Shown here piece by piece: positions 8,641 through 18,100 of a stretch of DNA of 64,000 bases (within the stretch, counting starts at the first letter, position 1; the number at the start of each line of letters is the position of its first letter). The notes beneath the pieces are model-generated. The model made no database searches. It was not told the DNA's origin and worked only from the letters and a program-made list of their open reading frames with translations. The DNA comes from Sunxiuqinia sp965372405 (lineage in GTDB: Bacteria > Bacteroidota > Bacteroidia > Bacteroidales > Prolixibacteraceae): the NCBI GenBank assembly GCA_965372405.1, contig CBDVCE010000020.1, positions 1 through 64,000 on the forward strand. The letters are read 5' to 3'. A program made the translations under genes and the position numbers.

Positions 8641-9069
8641 ATGCATACATATAAATATCCACGTCCTGCACTTACTGTTGATGCCTTGGTTTTAAAAAAG
8701 GAAACAGCAGAGGTGTTATTAATTCAAAGAGGTATAGAACCATTTAAGGATAAATGGGCACTTCCCGGAGGATTTGTAGATATGGATGAATTACTGGAAA
8801 CCGCTTGCTTACGTGAGTTGGAAGAAGAAACCGGATTAAAACTTGACAGTTTATCTCAATTTAAAACCTATGATGCTGTTGACCGGGATCCCAGACACCG
8901 CACAATTTCTGTCGTTTTTTGTGGCTTTGCCGAAAAAGATGCTGAAGTAAAGGGTGGGGATGATGCTTCTCAGGCAGCCTGGTTTAAAATTGATCAGTTA
9001 CCTGAATTGGCTTTTGATCATTCCTCAATAATTGCTGAGTTCTTTTCGGTGATTACTCAATCAAAATAA
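8641..9069 (+). CDS. NUDIX hydrolase
   Basis: 142 aa. It has a complete Nudix box (GX5EX7REUXEEXGU) at about residues 40-62, including RELEEETG, which binds the metal and cleaves X-linked nucleoside diphosphates. The LIQRG and KWALPGGFVD segments resemble the ADP-ribose/NrtR-type Nudix group in Bacteroidota, but there is no C-terminal HTH, so it is an enzyme rather than a regulator. It lies 4 bp after the NlpC/P60 gene. The substrate cannot be read from the sequence; ADP-ribose or an oxidised nucleotide is plausible. Confidence 0.85.
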   Translation: MHTYKYPRPALTVDALVLKKETAEVLLIQRGIEPFKDKWALPGGFVDMDELLETACLRELEEETGLKLDSLSQFKTYDAVDRDPRHRTISVVFCGFAEKDAEVKGGDDASQAAWFKIDQLPELAFDHSSIIAEFFSVITQSK

Positions 9070-9103
9070 TTTCTTAGCAAAATAATTAAAAAGGACAGGG
9101 CAT

Positions 9104-9131
9104 AAAAAAAGCCCCCAATTGGGAGCTTTTT
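9104..9131. terminator. Bidirectional terminator between NUDIX gene and rplS
   Basis: A-run, stem and T-run are symmetrical: AAAAAGC (9106-9112) and CCC pair with GGG and GCTTTTT (9125-9131) with one C/A mismatch and an AATT loop. It sits between convergent genes and can end both. Confidence 0.75.
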
Positions 9132-9150
9132 AAGTATATTAAAATTCTTT

Positions 9151-9498
9151 TTAGAATCTTTTTTCCTTGATTCTTGCTTTTTTACCGGTACGTTCACGCA
9201 AGTAGTAAATACGAGCACGACGAACGCTACCTCTTTTATTAACTTCAACACCGGCAATAGATGGTGAATATAATGGTATGATACGCTCAACACCAATATT
9301 CCCTGACATTTTTCTTACAGTAAATGTTTTGTTTGCGCCTTCGCCTTTTACTTGAAGCACTACACCACGAAAATCCTGGATACGTTCCTTGGCTCCCTCT
9401 TTAATTTTGTAATGTACAGTAATGGTATCTCCAGCTCCAAACTCAGGAAGTTCGTTTCCTGGCTCAAAAGCTTGCTCTGCTACTTTAATTAAATCCAT
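9151..9498 (-). CDS. rplS: 50S ribosomal protein L19
   Basis: 115 aa, the normal bacterial length. It carries L19 signatures: GDTITVHYKIKEG, then IQDFRGVVL, TVRKMSGNIGVERI and the C-terminal VRRARIYYLRERTGKKARI. L19 sits at the 30S-50S interface. Here it is monocistronic, not joined to trmD or rpsP, with its own promoter upstream and a bidirectional terminator downstream. Confidence 0.97.
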   Translation of the reverse strand: MDLIKVAEQAFEPGNELPEFGAGDTITVHYKIKEGAKERIQDFRGVVLQVKGEGANKTFTVRKMSGNIGVERIIPLYSPSIAGVEVNKRGSVRRARIYYLRERTGKKARIKEKRF

Positions 9499-9563
9499 TT
9501 TCTAATAGTTTTGTGGCAATATTACACATTAATATGTTGTGTAAGAGATTGCAGAATTTGGCG

Positions 9564-9594
9564 CAAAAATAGTAATAATTCTATTCTAACAAAA
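9564..9594 (-). promoter_or_regulatory. rplS promoter
   Basis: On the minus strand, TATTTTTG (9564-9571) fits the -7 consensus TAnnTTTG. An upstream TTTTG (9590-9594) is separated from it by 18 bp and can serve as the -33 element. The predicted leader is about 60 nt. Confidence 0.55.
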
Positions 9595-9704
9595 GTTATT
9601 AAGCCTTTCTTTTACGAATAACACTTCTGAAAAGGCTTTAAAGTGGGGAAACAATGTTTTATCGACACAAATTTATCCGTTTTCCCTATTTTAGTTCTTC
9701 AAAA

Positions 9705-11387
9705 TTAATGACCTGCTCCACCAATCATTTTAAAATGATCGCCTGTGCTTTTAACAATAGCTTTGTACCACCATTCAGGATAACCTGGTTGATCAGGACC
9801 AGCTGGGAGACCATACTCATTGCGTTTAAACTTGCCGTTTTCTTCTTTTTTAATGTTTCCATCAATATATTTCACCATCATATACTGGAATAGTTTTTCC
9901 CAGCGAGCAGTCATGTTGTTGGATTCATTTACGGAATATTGAGTCAAGAATTTTCTGGCTTTTTCAGCACCTTCATTTTCAAATAGCATTTTGGCTGCTG
10001 CATCAATTGCTGGTGTGTATGATATGAATTGATCTTCAATTTCTGTCTGTAATTCACGAACATGCTTAATCATTGAATCATAACGCAGGTAAGCCAGATT
10101 GGTAACCTTGTTGAATGTCCAGAAAGCTGCAGTTTTAGAGTATGTCAGCATATCTCCGTTGCCAACTGCAAAACACTCAGGAACTTCAGTAATACTGCTG
10201 TAAATCGGCACATAACAGGTGCTGTAAGTATCATCAACCCCAAACCATAAAATTCCTCCAACTGCATCAGGAAGCCATGAGCGGCTCTGACTAACAAAAG
10301 AAAAACCAGTTTGCTGGGTTGAAATTGCTCTTTCATTGCAATAGTCAACAGAGTCTACTTTCCAGGTTAAACCTCTCCAACGGTAAGGATTTGCATAAGG
10401 ACCAGCGCCTAAATCTTTTGTCATATCCAATTCAGTTCCTTCAAAGTGGTCACGCATCATTTCCATAACGTCTTTCACAGATATTTTTTCATCTGCTTTA
10501 ATCCAAAGTGGCATACGGTTGCTGGCAAAGTTGTTTTCACCTCCATGTTCAATAACTCCAGTAGCATATGCTGTGTATTGATCCATTCCTTCGGCCACTT
10601 TATTAAAACCAGCCCAAACACGAGCTTCACAAAAACGTGCACCACCAAAATCAACAGGTGCATAAACATCAGAAAAACTGAAGTCTTTATTTTTACCATC
10701 AAACCATTCTTTTTCACGAGCAAAAGAAATTACATCTTTCGAATACATGCAATTTTGAGTATCGTTTAACGGGAATGTTGTAATACGCGCTTGATTAGCA
10801 TGACCACTAATGTAACCATCGGGAATACGCATTGCTACCCATACAGCTCCTTTTTCTCCATCTCCTTTACCAATCATTTCCATGATCCAAACCTCATTTG
10901 GGTCAGCAATTGAAAACGACTCACCAGAACTGGCATATCCATATTCTTCAACCAGATTAGTCATGACTTGAATGGCTTCACGGGCTGTTTTAGCTCGCTG
11001 AAGTGCAACATAAATTAAGCTTCCATAGTCCATGATTGCTCCTGGCTGTTTGCCCAATTCTTTTCGTCCACCATAAGTTGTTTCACCAATCGCTAACTGA
11101 AACTCATTCATGTTTCCAACAACGCTGTATGTATGTGCAGGTTGAGATATTTTACCAAGATATTTACCTGTATCCCATTCGTAAATGTCTCTCAAAGCAC
11201 CCTCAGGATAATCAGCAGCCGGCTGATAGTATAATTCTCCATAAAGGGTATGCGAATCTGCTGCATAAGTAATCATGGTTGAGCCATCTGTTGATGCTCC
11301 TTTAGTAACCAGAAAGTTTGTACAAGCCAGTACCTGACCTGAAATCAGCATTGCAACAATGGCAATCAACGAAATTCTTTTCATCAT
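9705..11387 (-). CDS. Secreted peptidase family C69 dipeptidase
   Basis: 560 aa from the ATG at 11387. The longer frame starts at 11429 but overlaps a -7 box, so I use the internal ATG, which places a proper signal peptide at the N-terminus (hydrophobic about 5-17, ending VLA). The residue after the predicted cleavage is Cys in ACTNFLVTKGAS. In C69 (PepD-like) enzymes this cysteine becomes the N-terminal nucleophile after processing. The TTYGG, SGESFSIADPNEVWIMEMIG and VWVAMRIPDGYISGHANQARI stretches are typical C69 blocks. It probably cleaves dipeptides in the periplasm. It is monocistronic. Confidence 0.88.
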   Translation of the reverse strand: MMKRISLIAIVAMLISGQVLACTNFLVTKGASTDGSTMITYAADSHTLYGELYYQPAADYPEGALRDIYEWDTGKYLGKISQPAHTYSVVGNMNEFQLAIGETTYGGRKELGKQPGAIMDYGSLIYVALQRAKTAREAIQVMTNLVEEYGYASSGESFSIADPNEVWIMEMIGKGDGEKGAVWVAMRIPDGYISGHANQARITTFPLNDTQNCMYSKDVISFAREKEWFDGKNKDFSFSDVYAPVDFGGARFCEARVWAGFNKVAEGMDQYTAYATGVIEHGGENNFASNRMPLWIKADEKISVKDVMEMMRDHFEGTELDMTKDLGAGPYANPYRWRGLTWKVDSVDYCNERAISTQQTGFSFVSQSRSWLPDAVGGILWFGVDDTYSTCYVPIYSSITEVPECFAVGNGDMLTYSKTAAFWTFNKVTNLAYLRYDSMIKHVRELQTEIEDQFISYTPAIDAAAKMLFENEGAEKARKFLTQYSVNESNNMTARWEKLFQYMMVKYIDGNIKKEENGKFKRNEYGLPAGPDQPGYPEWWYKAIVKSTGDHFKMIGGAGH

Positions 11388-11418
11388 TATTTCTAAGGAT
11401 TTATAATTTTCTAAAAAA

Positions 11419-11426
11419 CAAAAATA
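11419..11426 (-). promoter_or_regulatory. -7 box of the C69 dipeptidase gene
   Basis: CAAAAATA on the plus strand is TATTTTTG on the minus strand and fits TAnnTTTG. The predicted start of transcription near 11413 leaves a leader of about 25 nt before the ATG at 11387. The box falls inside the longer upstream frame, which is why that frame is not used. Confidence 0.5.
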
Positions 11427-11599
11427 CATATTCTGAACTCAACTTTTAAAAAAGGTGAAAAATGAATGGAATAACCATGAGAAAGCTCAGGTTGAACTAA
11501 TCAGTTTTCTAATTGTCTTTTTAATTTATTTGAATGAACTTAGGGTTTCAAAAATATAATCAACTCTATAAGTATAAAACATCATAAAATATTACATAT

Positions 11600-12346
11600 A
11601 TGAAGTTTCAGGCTTTTCATAAACTATCATACGGGATGTATCTGGTTGCCTCCGAATTCGAAGGAAGTAAAGCAGGTTATATTGCCAATACTGCATTTCA
11701 GGTAACTTCCAATCCTCCACAAGTGGCTATTTCAAGTCATAAGAAAAATGAAAGTACATCGATTATTTTGAAATCGGGTATATTTTCAATTTCAGTTCTT
11801 AGGAAGGAATTGAATGTAAAACTGATTGGTGATTTTGGTTTTATGTCGGGTAGTGATTTGGATAAATTTAAGGAAGTGGAAACCACAACTGCCAAAACTG
11901 GAGCTCCAATTGTATTGGATGAGTCAGTTGCCTGGTTTGATTGCAAAGTGCGTGAGAAAGTTGATTTAGGCTCGCATTGGTTGATAATAGGAGAGGTGCT
12001 TGAAAGTGAAATGGTGAGAGATGAAGAACCGCTAACCTATGCTTATTATCGTGAACACCATAAAATGTTCTCACCTAAAAATTCGCCAACCTACATTGAG
12101 AAAGATAAACTTGATGAGGAAGTAACTCAAGGAAATAAGGATGTCATCTTTTCAAAAGATGACATCCCTTCTGAATCTAAAGATGAAGCAGCACCTCATG
12201 TTTGCCAGATATGTGGTTATACCTATGATCCAGAAGTTGGTGACCCATCTATGGGTATTCCTCCCGGAACACCATTTGAAGATTTGCCTGAAGATTATAA
12301 ATGTCCGATTTGCAATGCAGGGAAGGATTATTTTAAAGCGATTTAG
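11600..12346 (+). CDS. Flavin reductase-rubredoxin fusion
   Basis: 248 aa. Residues about 1-160 form an FMN-binding split-barrel flavin reductase domain (FHKLSYGMYLVAS start, AISSHKKNES, SGIFSISVL, WLIIGEVLESE). After a polar linker (about 165-198) comes a C-terminal rubredoxin with the four iron-binding cysteines Cys202/Cys205 (CQICGYTYDP) and Cys235/Cys238 (CPIC). This is the layout of high-molecular-weight rubredoxin / NAD(P)H:rubredoxin oxidoreductases, which pass electrons to flavodiiron proteins or peroxidases during oxygen or peroxide detoxification. No such partner is in the window. A 29-bp palindrome lies in the linker codons. Redox role is by family; partner is unknown. Confidence 0.9.
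   Translation: MKFQAFHKLSYGMYLVASEFEGSKAGYIANTAFQVTSNPPQVAISSHKKNESTSIILKSGIFSISVLRKELNVKLIGDFGFMSGSDLDKFKEVETTTAKTGAPIVLDESVAWFDCKVREKVDLGSHWLIIGEVLESEMVRDEEPLTYAYYREHHKMFSPKNSPTYIEKDKLDEEVTQGNKDVIFSKDDIPSESKDEAAPHVCQICGYTYDPEVGDPSMGIPPGTPFEDLPEDYKCPICNAGKDYFKAI
12139..12167. repeat. Palindrome within the interdomain linker
   Basis: Arms GGATGTCATCTTTT (12139-12152) and AAAAGATGACATCC (12154-12167) are a 14-bp perfect inverted repeat around one central base. It lies in codons about 180-190, between the flavin reductase and rubredoxin domains. No T-run follows, so it is not a standard terminator. Confidence 0.8.
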
Positions 12347-12619
12347 TAAGCTGTTTTTTTTGAATATCGATTAGTTTTGTGCTTGGCGACTAAATAAATT
12401 GTCCAAATACGAATTGAACAGTAAAGGGAACTGTGTCATTTTGTATAAATGAAATGACAATCTGTGCATTGCTAAAGCTTCTTAACAATTCTACTTTTGA
12501 TTCTTGAGATTTAAAAATCATTCGAGTAACTTGTATTTTCTTTCAGGTTTTAAATAGCTGATGAATCGATTATGCGAATGACAACTAAACACAAGCAAAC
12601 CTAAAAACCAGTAATTATT
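12347..12619. other. Intergenic stretch upstream of the rhamnosidase
   Basis: 273 bp without a supported gene. A TAGTTTTG box (12372-12379) fits TAnnTTTG but is 240 bp from the next start, so its use is doubtful. No convincing terminator or repeat was found. Confidence 0.4.
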
Positions 12620-15040
12620 ATGAGGCATTCATTCTTATTGCTCATCCTCTTCTTCCTTTCAGGCTATTCAAATTCAAGTTTAGCAATTGATTCAACGCAT
12701 GTTTGGAGTAATGCCAAATGGATTGCCTATGAAAAATTAGACGATCATTTAAAGCAAGTTCCTGCAATACATCAACTATCGGATGATCTAAATGGCAAGT
12801 GCGTAAAACGCTCTGTTGTCCCCATGTTTCGAAAAGATTTTGAAGTTGAGAAGAAAATTGAAAAGGCTACAATCAATATTTCAGGAATAGGACATTACGA
12901 GTTAAGCATAAATGGTAATAGAATTGGTGACCGTTTTCTTGCTCCAGGTTGGACTTTATACCAGAAACGAAGCTTATACAATACTTTTGACATTACTGAT
13001 CAATTAAAAAAAGGTGAAAATGCGATTGGCGTAATGGTAGGGAATGGTTTTTACAATATTAACCGCGAGCGTTACCGAAAACTGGTTGTTGCTTATGGTT
13101 ATCCAAAACTAATTTTCAATATCACTCTTCATTTTAAAGATGGTAGTGTGAATAATATAGTTTCTGATGAAACATGTAAGGTAAGTCCATCTCCAATTAC
13201 CTTCAGCAGTATTTATGGTGGTGAAGATTATGATGCAACACTAGAGCAGTCTGATTGGGATAAAGCGGGATTTGACGATTCAACGTGGCAGAATCCTGTA
13301 ATATTAAACGATTCAAGAGAGCAGCTTTCTCCTGAAACTGACCATCCATTAAAAGTGATGGAGATCTTTAATGTTCAAGAGGTAATGAAATCAAAATCAG
13401 GCAAAACAATTTACGATTTTGGGCAAAATGCATCAGGTATAATCTCATTGAAAGTAAAAGGAAATAAAGGGGCGCTAATAAAAATTCTTCCTGATGAACT
13501 GGTAAACAGCGAAGGGAATGTTACGCAAGTAAGTGGTGGCGGGCCATATGAATTTAACTACACGCTTAAAGGTGATGGAGTTGAAAAATGGCAGCCAAAA
13601 TTTTCATATTACGGATTTCGATATGCTGATGTTGAAATTATTGAGCCAGAAGATGTAAAACAACCAACTAAGATTCTGGATCTAAAAATGCTACATACCC
13701 GTAACTCATCTCCTAGGGTTGGCTCATTTAATTGTTCCGATACCTTATTTAATCAGATATTTGAGTTAATAAACTGGGGAATTAAAAGCAATATGGCCAG
13801 TGTTGCTACCGATTGTCCCCACCGCGAAAAGCTTGGTTGGCTGGAACAAACCTACCTGATTGGCCCATCCATGCAATACAATTTTAATATTCATAAGCTA
13901 TACACAAAAGTTGTGCAAGACATGATTGACTCTCAACTGAATAATGGACTTGTACCCGATATTGCTCCCGAATATGTTCCTTTTGGCGGTGGTTTTCGAG
14001 ATTCTCCTGAGTGGGGAAGCGCGTCGGTAATCATTCCATGGCAAATGTATAAATGGTATGGAGATAAAGATATACTCGTGAAAGCCTATCCAATGATGAA
14101 ACGATATGTTGCTTATTTGAAATCGAAGTCAAAAGACAACATTCTGGATCATGGTCTGGGCGATTGGTATGATCTTGGACCGAAGCATCCAGGCGAAGCG
14201 CAGCTAACTCCCAAAGCATTAACCGCCACTGCAATTTATTACTACGACTTAAAGATTCTTAAGAATATTGCCAGTCTGCTAGGTAAGGATGATGATAATG
14301 AAAAATTTACAGCACTTTCGGAAGAAGTTAAGTCTGCCTTTCAATCTAAATTTTTAAATGAGAAAACTGGTGAATGCTCCACCGGTAGCCAGACAGCATA
14401 CGCCATGCCTTTGTATGTCGGTTTAATTCCTGAAGAAAGCCATGAATTGGTGTTTAGCAATCTTGTTGATTCCATTAAGAATAACGATTATGCACTAACG
14501 TCAGGCGATGTTGGGTATCACTTTCTAGTGCGCGTTTTAAGCAAGAATGGAAGATCGGATATTCTATACAAGATGAACAGCCGTAGTGATCGTCCGGGTT
14601 ATGGCTATCAGCTTAAAAGAGGTGCAACTGCTTTAACTGAAAGTTGGGCAGCATTGCCAGGCCCTTCTAATAATCATATGATGCTTGGTCACTTAATGGA
14701 ATGGTTTTATGCTGGTTTAGGTGGTATTTATCAGTCTGAAAATTCAATAGCATACGACCATATAATAATTGCTCCGAAGCCTGTTGGTGGTATAAACTGG
14801 GTTAACTGTTCTTATAAATCCGTAAAAGGAATAATTTCTTCAGAGTGGCAGATTAAGGATAACAAGTTTAATTTAAAGATTGAAGTTCCCAATGGTTCAT
14901 CAGCAAAAGTTGTTTTACCTGAAAATTATTCAAATTCTGTAGAAATAGTTGATTTAAAGAGTAAAAAGCAAATTTATCCTAAATTGGTGAATCGTTTTAT
15001 TGAGATAGAATCTGGAAGATATCAGGTAGTTTCAAAATAA
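12620..15040 (+). CDS. GH78 alpha-L-rhamnosidase
   Basis: 806 aa with a signal peptide (about 1-22). The order is: an N-terminal beta-sandwich region (about 25-240, with the alpha-L-rhamnosidase-N pattern ISGIGHYELSINGNRIGD), a concanavalin-like rhamnosidase domain (about 240-370), the (alpha/alpha)6 catalytic barrel (about 375-710), and a C-terminal beta domain. The GH78 motif DCPHREKLGW starts at Asp398; Asp398, Glu403 and Glu409 are the likely active-site acids. It removes terminal alpha-L-rhamnose outside the cytoplasm. It is 65 bp upstream of a sulfatase-GH78 fusion, so the two probably act on the same sulfated rhamnose-containing glycan. No SusC/SusD pair is nearby. Confidence 0.9.
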   Translation: MRHSFLLLILFFLSGYSNSSLAIDSTHVWSNAKWIAYEKLDDHLKQVPAIHQLSDDLNGKCVKRSVVPMFRKDFEVEKKIEKATINISGIGHYELSINGNRIGDRFLAPGWTLYQKRSLYNTFDITDQLKKGENAIGVMVGNGFYNINRERYRKLVVAYGYPKLIFNITLHFKDGSVNNIVSDETCKVSPSPITFSSIYGGEDYDATLEQSDWDKAGFDDSTWQNPVILNDSREQLSPETDHPLKVMEIFNVQEVMKSKSGKTIYDFGQNASGIISLKVKGNKGALIKILPDELVNSEGNVTQVSGGGPYEFNYTLKGDGVEKWQPKFSYYGFRYADVEIIEPEDVKQPTKILDLKMLHTRNSSPRVGSFNCSDTLFNQIFELINWGIKSNMASVATDCPHREKLGWLEQTYLIGPSMQYNFNIHKLYTKVVQDMIDSQLNNGLVPDIAPEYVPFGGGFRDSPEWGSASVIIPWQMYKWYGDKDILVKAYPMMKRYVAYLKSKSKDNILDHGLGDWYDLGPKHPGEAQLTPKALTATAIYYYDLKILKNIASLLGKDDDNEKFTALSEEVKSAFQSKFLNEKTGECSTGSQTAYAMPLYVGLIPEESHELVFSNLVDSIKNNDYALTSGDVGYHFLVRVLSKNGRSDILYKMNSRSDRPGYGYQLKRGATALTESWAALPGPSNNHMMLGHLMEWFYAGLGGIYQSENSIAYDHIIIAPKPVGGINWVNCSYKSVKGIISSEWQIKDNKFNLKIEVPNGSSAKVVLPENYSNSVEIVDLKSKKQIYPKLVNRFIEIESGRYQVVSK

Positions 15041-15105
15041 TGTAGCTATGGGTAAAACAATTGGAATCGCAGCTAATATTTAATTGAACGAAATAGATAA
15101 TTGAT

Positions 15106-18100
15106 ATGAATTATTTTCGTCTCTCATTCATTTTTATTTTAATTTTTTTTTCACAGAGTATATATATTAAGGCTAGCCCTAAATCAAAGGGAGAAAAACC
15201 TAATATTATTTTTATTCTTACCGATGATCAGCGATGGGATGCATTGGGTTATTCTGGAAATAAAATCATCCAAACTCCTGAGATGGATAAATTGGCAAGG
15301 AGTGGTGTTTATTTTAAAAATGCGATTGTAACTACACCAATTTGTTCAGCCAGCCGGGTCAGTATTTTTTCGGGAGTGCAGGAACGCACCCATAAATATA
15401 CCTTTCAAAGCGGAGATATTCGTAGTGATCTTATGGAAACCTCCTACCCAAAGGTTTTAAAACAAGCAGGTTATTACACAGGATTTTACGGGAAATTTGG
15501 AGTTAATTATCCTGAAAAAGATAAACTTTTTGATGTTATTGAAGATTACGACCGTGCCAATCAATACAAAGATTACCGGGGATATTATTATAAAACTTTG
15601 AATGGTGACACTGTTCATCTCACCCGATACACGGGTCAAAAAGCAATCGATTTTATTGATGATGTGCCGGATGACCAACCCTTTTCATTGTCTTTGTCTT
15701 TTAGTGCTCCACATGCTCACGATGGAGCTCCCTTACAATATTTTTGGCAAGAAGAATCGGATAAACTATATCAAAATAGGAATATGCCCGAGCCGGAACT
15801 GGCCGATGAAAAATACTTTAATGCACTGCCCAAAATTGTACGCGATGGATTTAACCGTTTGCGATGGTATTGGAAAAACGACACCCCGGAAAAATACCAG
15901 CACAGTACAAAAGGGTATTACCGAATGATTAATGGTGTGGATAGGGAAATTGCCAAAATAAGGGAAAAACTGGAAGAAAAGGGTTTAGATGAAAACACGG
16001 TGATTATACTAATGGGCGACAATGGCTTTTTTCTAGGCGAACGTCAAATATCCGGAAAATGGTTAATGTACGATAACTCAATCCGTGTTCCTTTAATTGT
16101 ATATGATCCGCGTGTAAAACAACACAAGGACATTGAAGATATGGCCTTAAACACAGATGTACCTGCAACCATTGCTGATTTGGCCGGCGTTGAAGCACCG
16201 GAATCATGGCAAGGGAAAAGTTTAATGCCCTTGGTTACAGGCAAACAAAAATCGATAGGTCGCGACACTATTTTGGTCGAACATCTTTGGGAGTTTAAAA
16301 ATATTCCTCCAAGTGAAGGAGTAAGAACGAATGAATGGAAATACTTCCGTTATGTGAACGATAAATCCTTAGAAGAGCTGTACAATTTAAAAGATGACCC
16401 AAAAGAGACAAACAACCTTGCCTCAAATCCAAAATACAAAAATGTACTCCTTGAGTTCAGGACTAAAAACGATGAACTTGGACAACGGTATGCCGATCCG
16501 TATTCAGGAGTGCCTACTGGATTAATGATTGAATTTATTAGAGAGCCGGCAAAATCATTAATAGTAGATAGGAATCCTGAATTTACATGGATTGTTCCTG
16601 CTTCCTCTGAAAAACAAACTGCCTATCAGATAATTGTGGCTTCTAGTCTTCAGAATATAAGAGAAGATATTGGAGATGTTTGGGATAGTGGAAAAGTTTC
16701 AGATAGCAATTCTGTAGAGGTAGAGTTCAACGGAAAGAGCCTTCGGGAAAAGTCTGATTATTATTGGAAGGTAAAAGTGTGGGGAACGAATGAAACTGAA
16801 AGCCCATACTCAGAATACCAAGTATTTACAACTGGAGAATTTCGTGGATATTCAAGCACTAAAAATTGTTTTCAGTCTGAACTTATTACTCCTTCTCGAA
16901 TAGAACAAATTGCCAATAACCATTATTTTATTGATTTTGGGAAGGATGCTTTTGGAACTCTGCAAATAGAGCTAGACTCGCCTGCAGATGATACAATCAT
17001 CGTTCATTTAGGTGAAAAATTGTTAGATAATCAAATTGATAAAGATCCTCCTGGAACAATTCGTTATCAGAAAGTGAAGTTGGCAGTTAAATCAGGAAAT
17101 CATAAATATTTGCTTGATCTTCCTGCAGACAGAAGAAATACAGAGCCAAGAGCAATTCAACTTCCTGATTCGTTTGGTGTGATTATGCCATTCAGATATT
17201 GTGAGTTAGAAAATTGCAAGGCTGACGTAAGTAAAAATAACATTAGACAAAAAGCATATTGGTACTACTTTGACGATGAACAAAGTCATTTCGAATCGTC
17301 AGATACCATCCTTAATCAGATTTGGGATATCTGCAAATACAGCATGAAAGCAACTTCATTTACAGGCTTATACGTTGATGGTGACCGGGAGCGAATTCCG
17401 TATGAAGGTGATGCATTAATTAACCAGTTGGGGCACTATTGCACCGATCGGGAATACTCAATTGCCAGAAGAACCAACGAATATTTTATTGATCATGCAA
17501 CCTGGTTTACAGAATGGGTTTTGCACACTTTACCTTTGTTTTACTACGATTATATGTATACAGGAAACATCGAATCGGTGGAGTATTATTATGAGGAGCT
17601 AAAAATTAAAGCATTGCTGGATATGGCTCGGGAGGATGGTTTGATTTGTTCTGGATCTGGAGATAAAGAATTATTGAAGAAGATTGGATTCAGTGGAGTA
17701 AATGAGACATTTAAGGCTTTAATTGATTGGCCTCCAAAATCGAATTGGGGAGGTAAAACAGCAGTAACGAAACGTGTTAATGGCGAACGTGATAATTATG
17801 ATTTGGTTGAATACAATACGGTAGTAAACTCATTCCATTATTCGGCACTCAAGATTATGGAAGGCTTTGCAGAAAAGCTTAATAAAACTGAAGATGCTAA
17901 GTTTTTCTCTCAGCGTGCACTAAAAGTAAAAGCAGCAATTAACGCTACAATGTTCGATTTCGAAAAAGGAATTTACCTTGATGGAGAAGGTTCGGAGCAT
18001 AGTTCATTGCATGCAAATATGTTCCCACTGGCACTTGGCGTAGTTCCGAAGGAGCATGTTAAATCGGTGACTGAATTCATCATGTCCCGTGGAATGGTTT

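Noticed and set aside
10446..10769. 107-aa plus-strand frame
   Set aside because: It is a shadow of the C69 dipeptidase gene on the opposite strand, whose coding evidence is strong.
12372..12379. -7 box for the GH78 gene
   Set aside because: TAGTTTTG matches the consensus, but it is 240 bp from the start and nothing else supports it.
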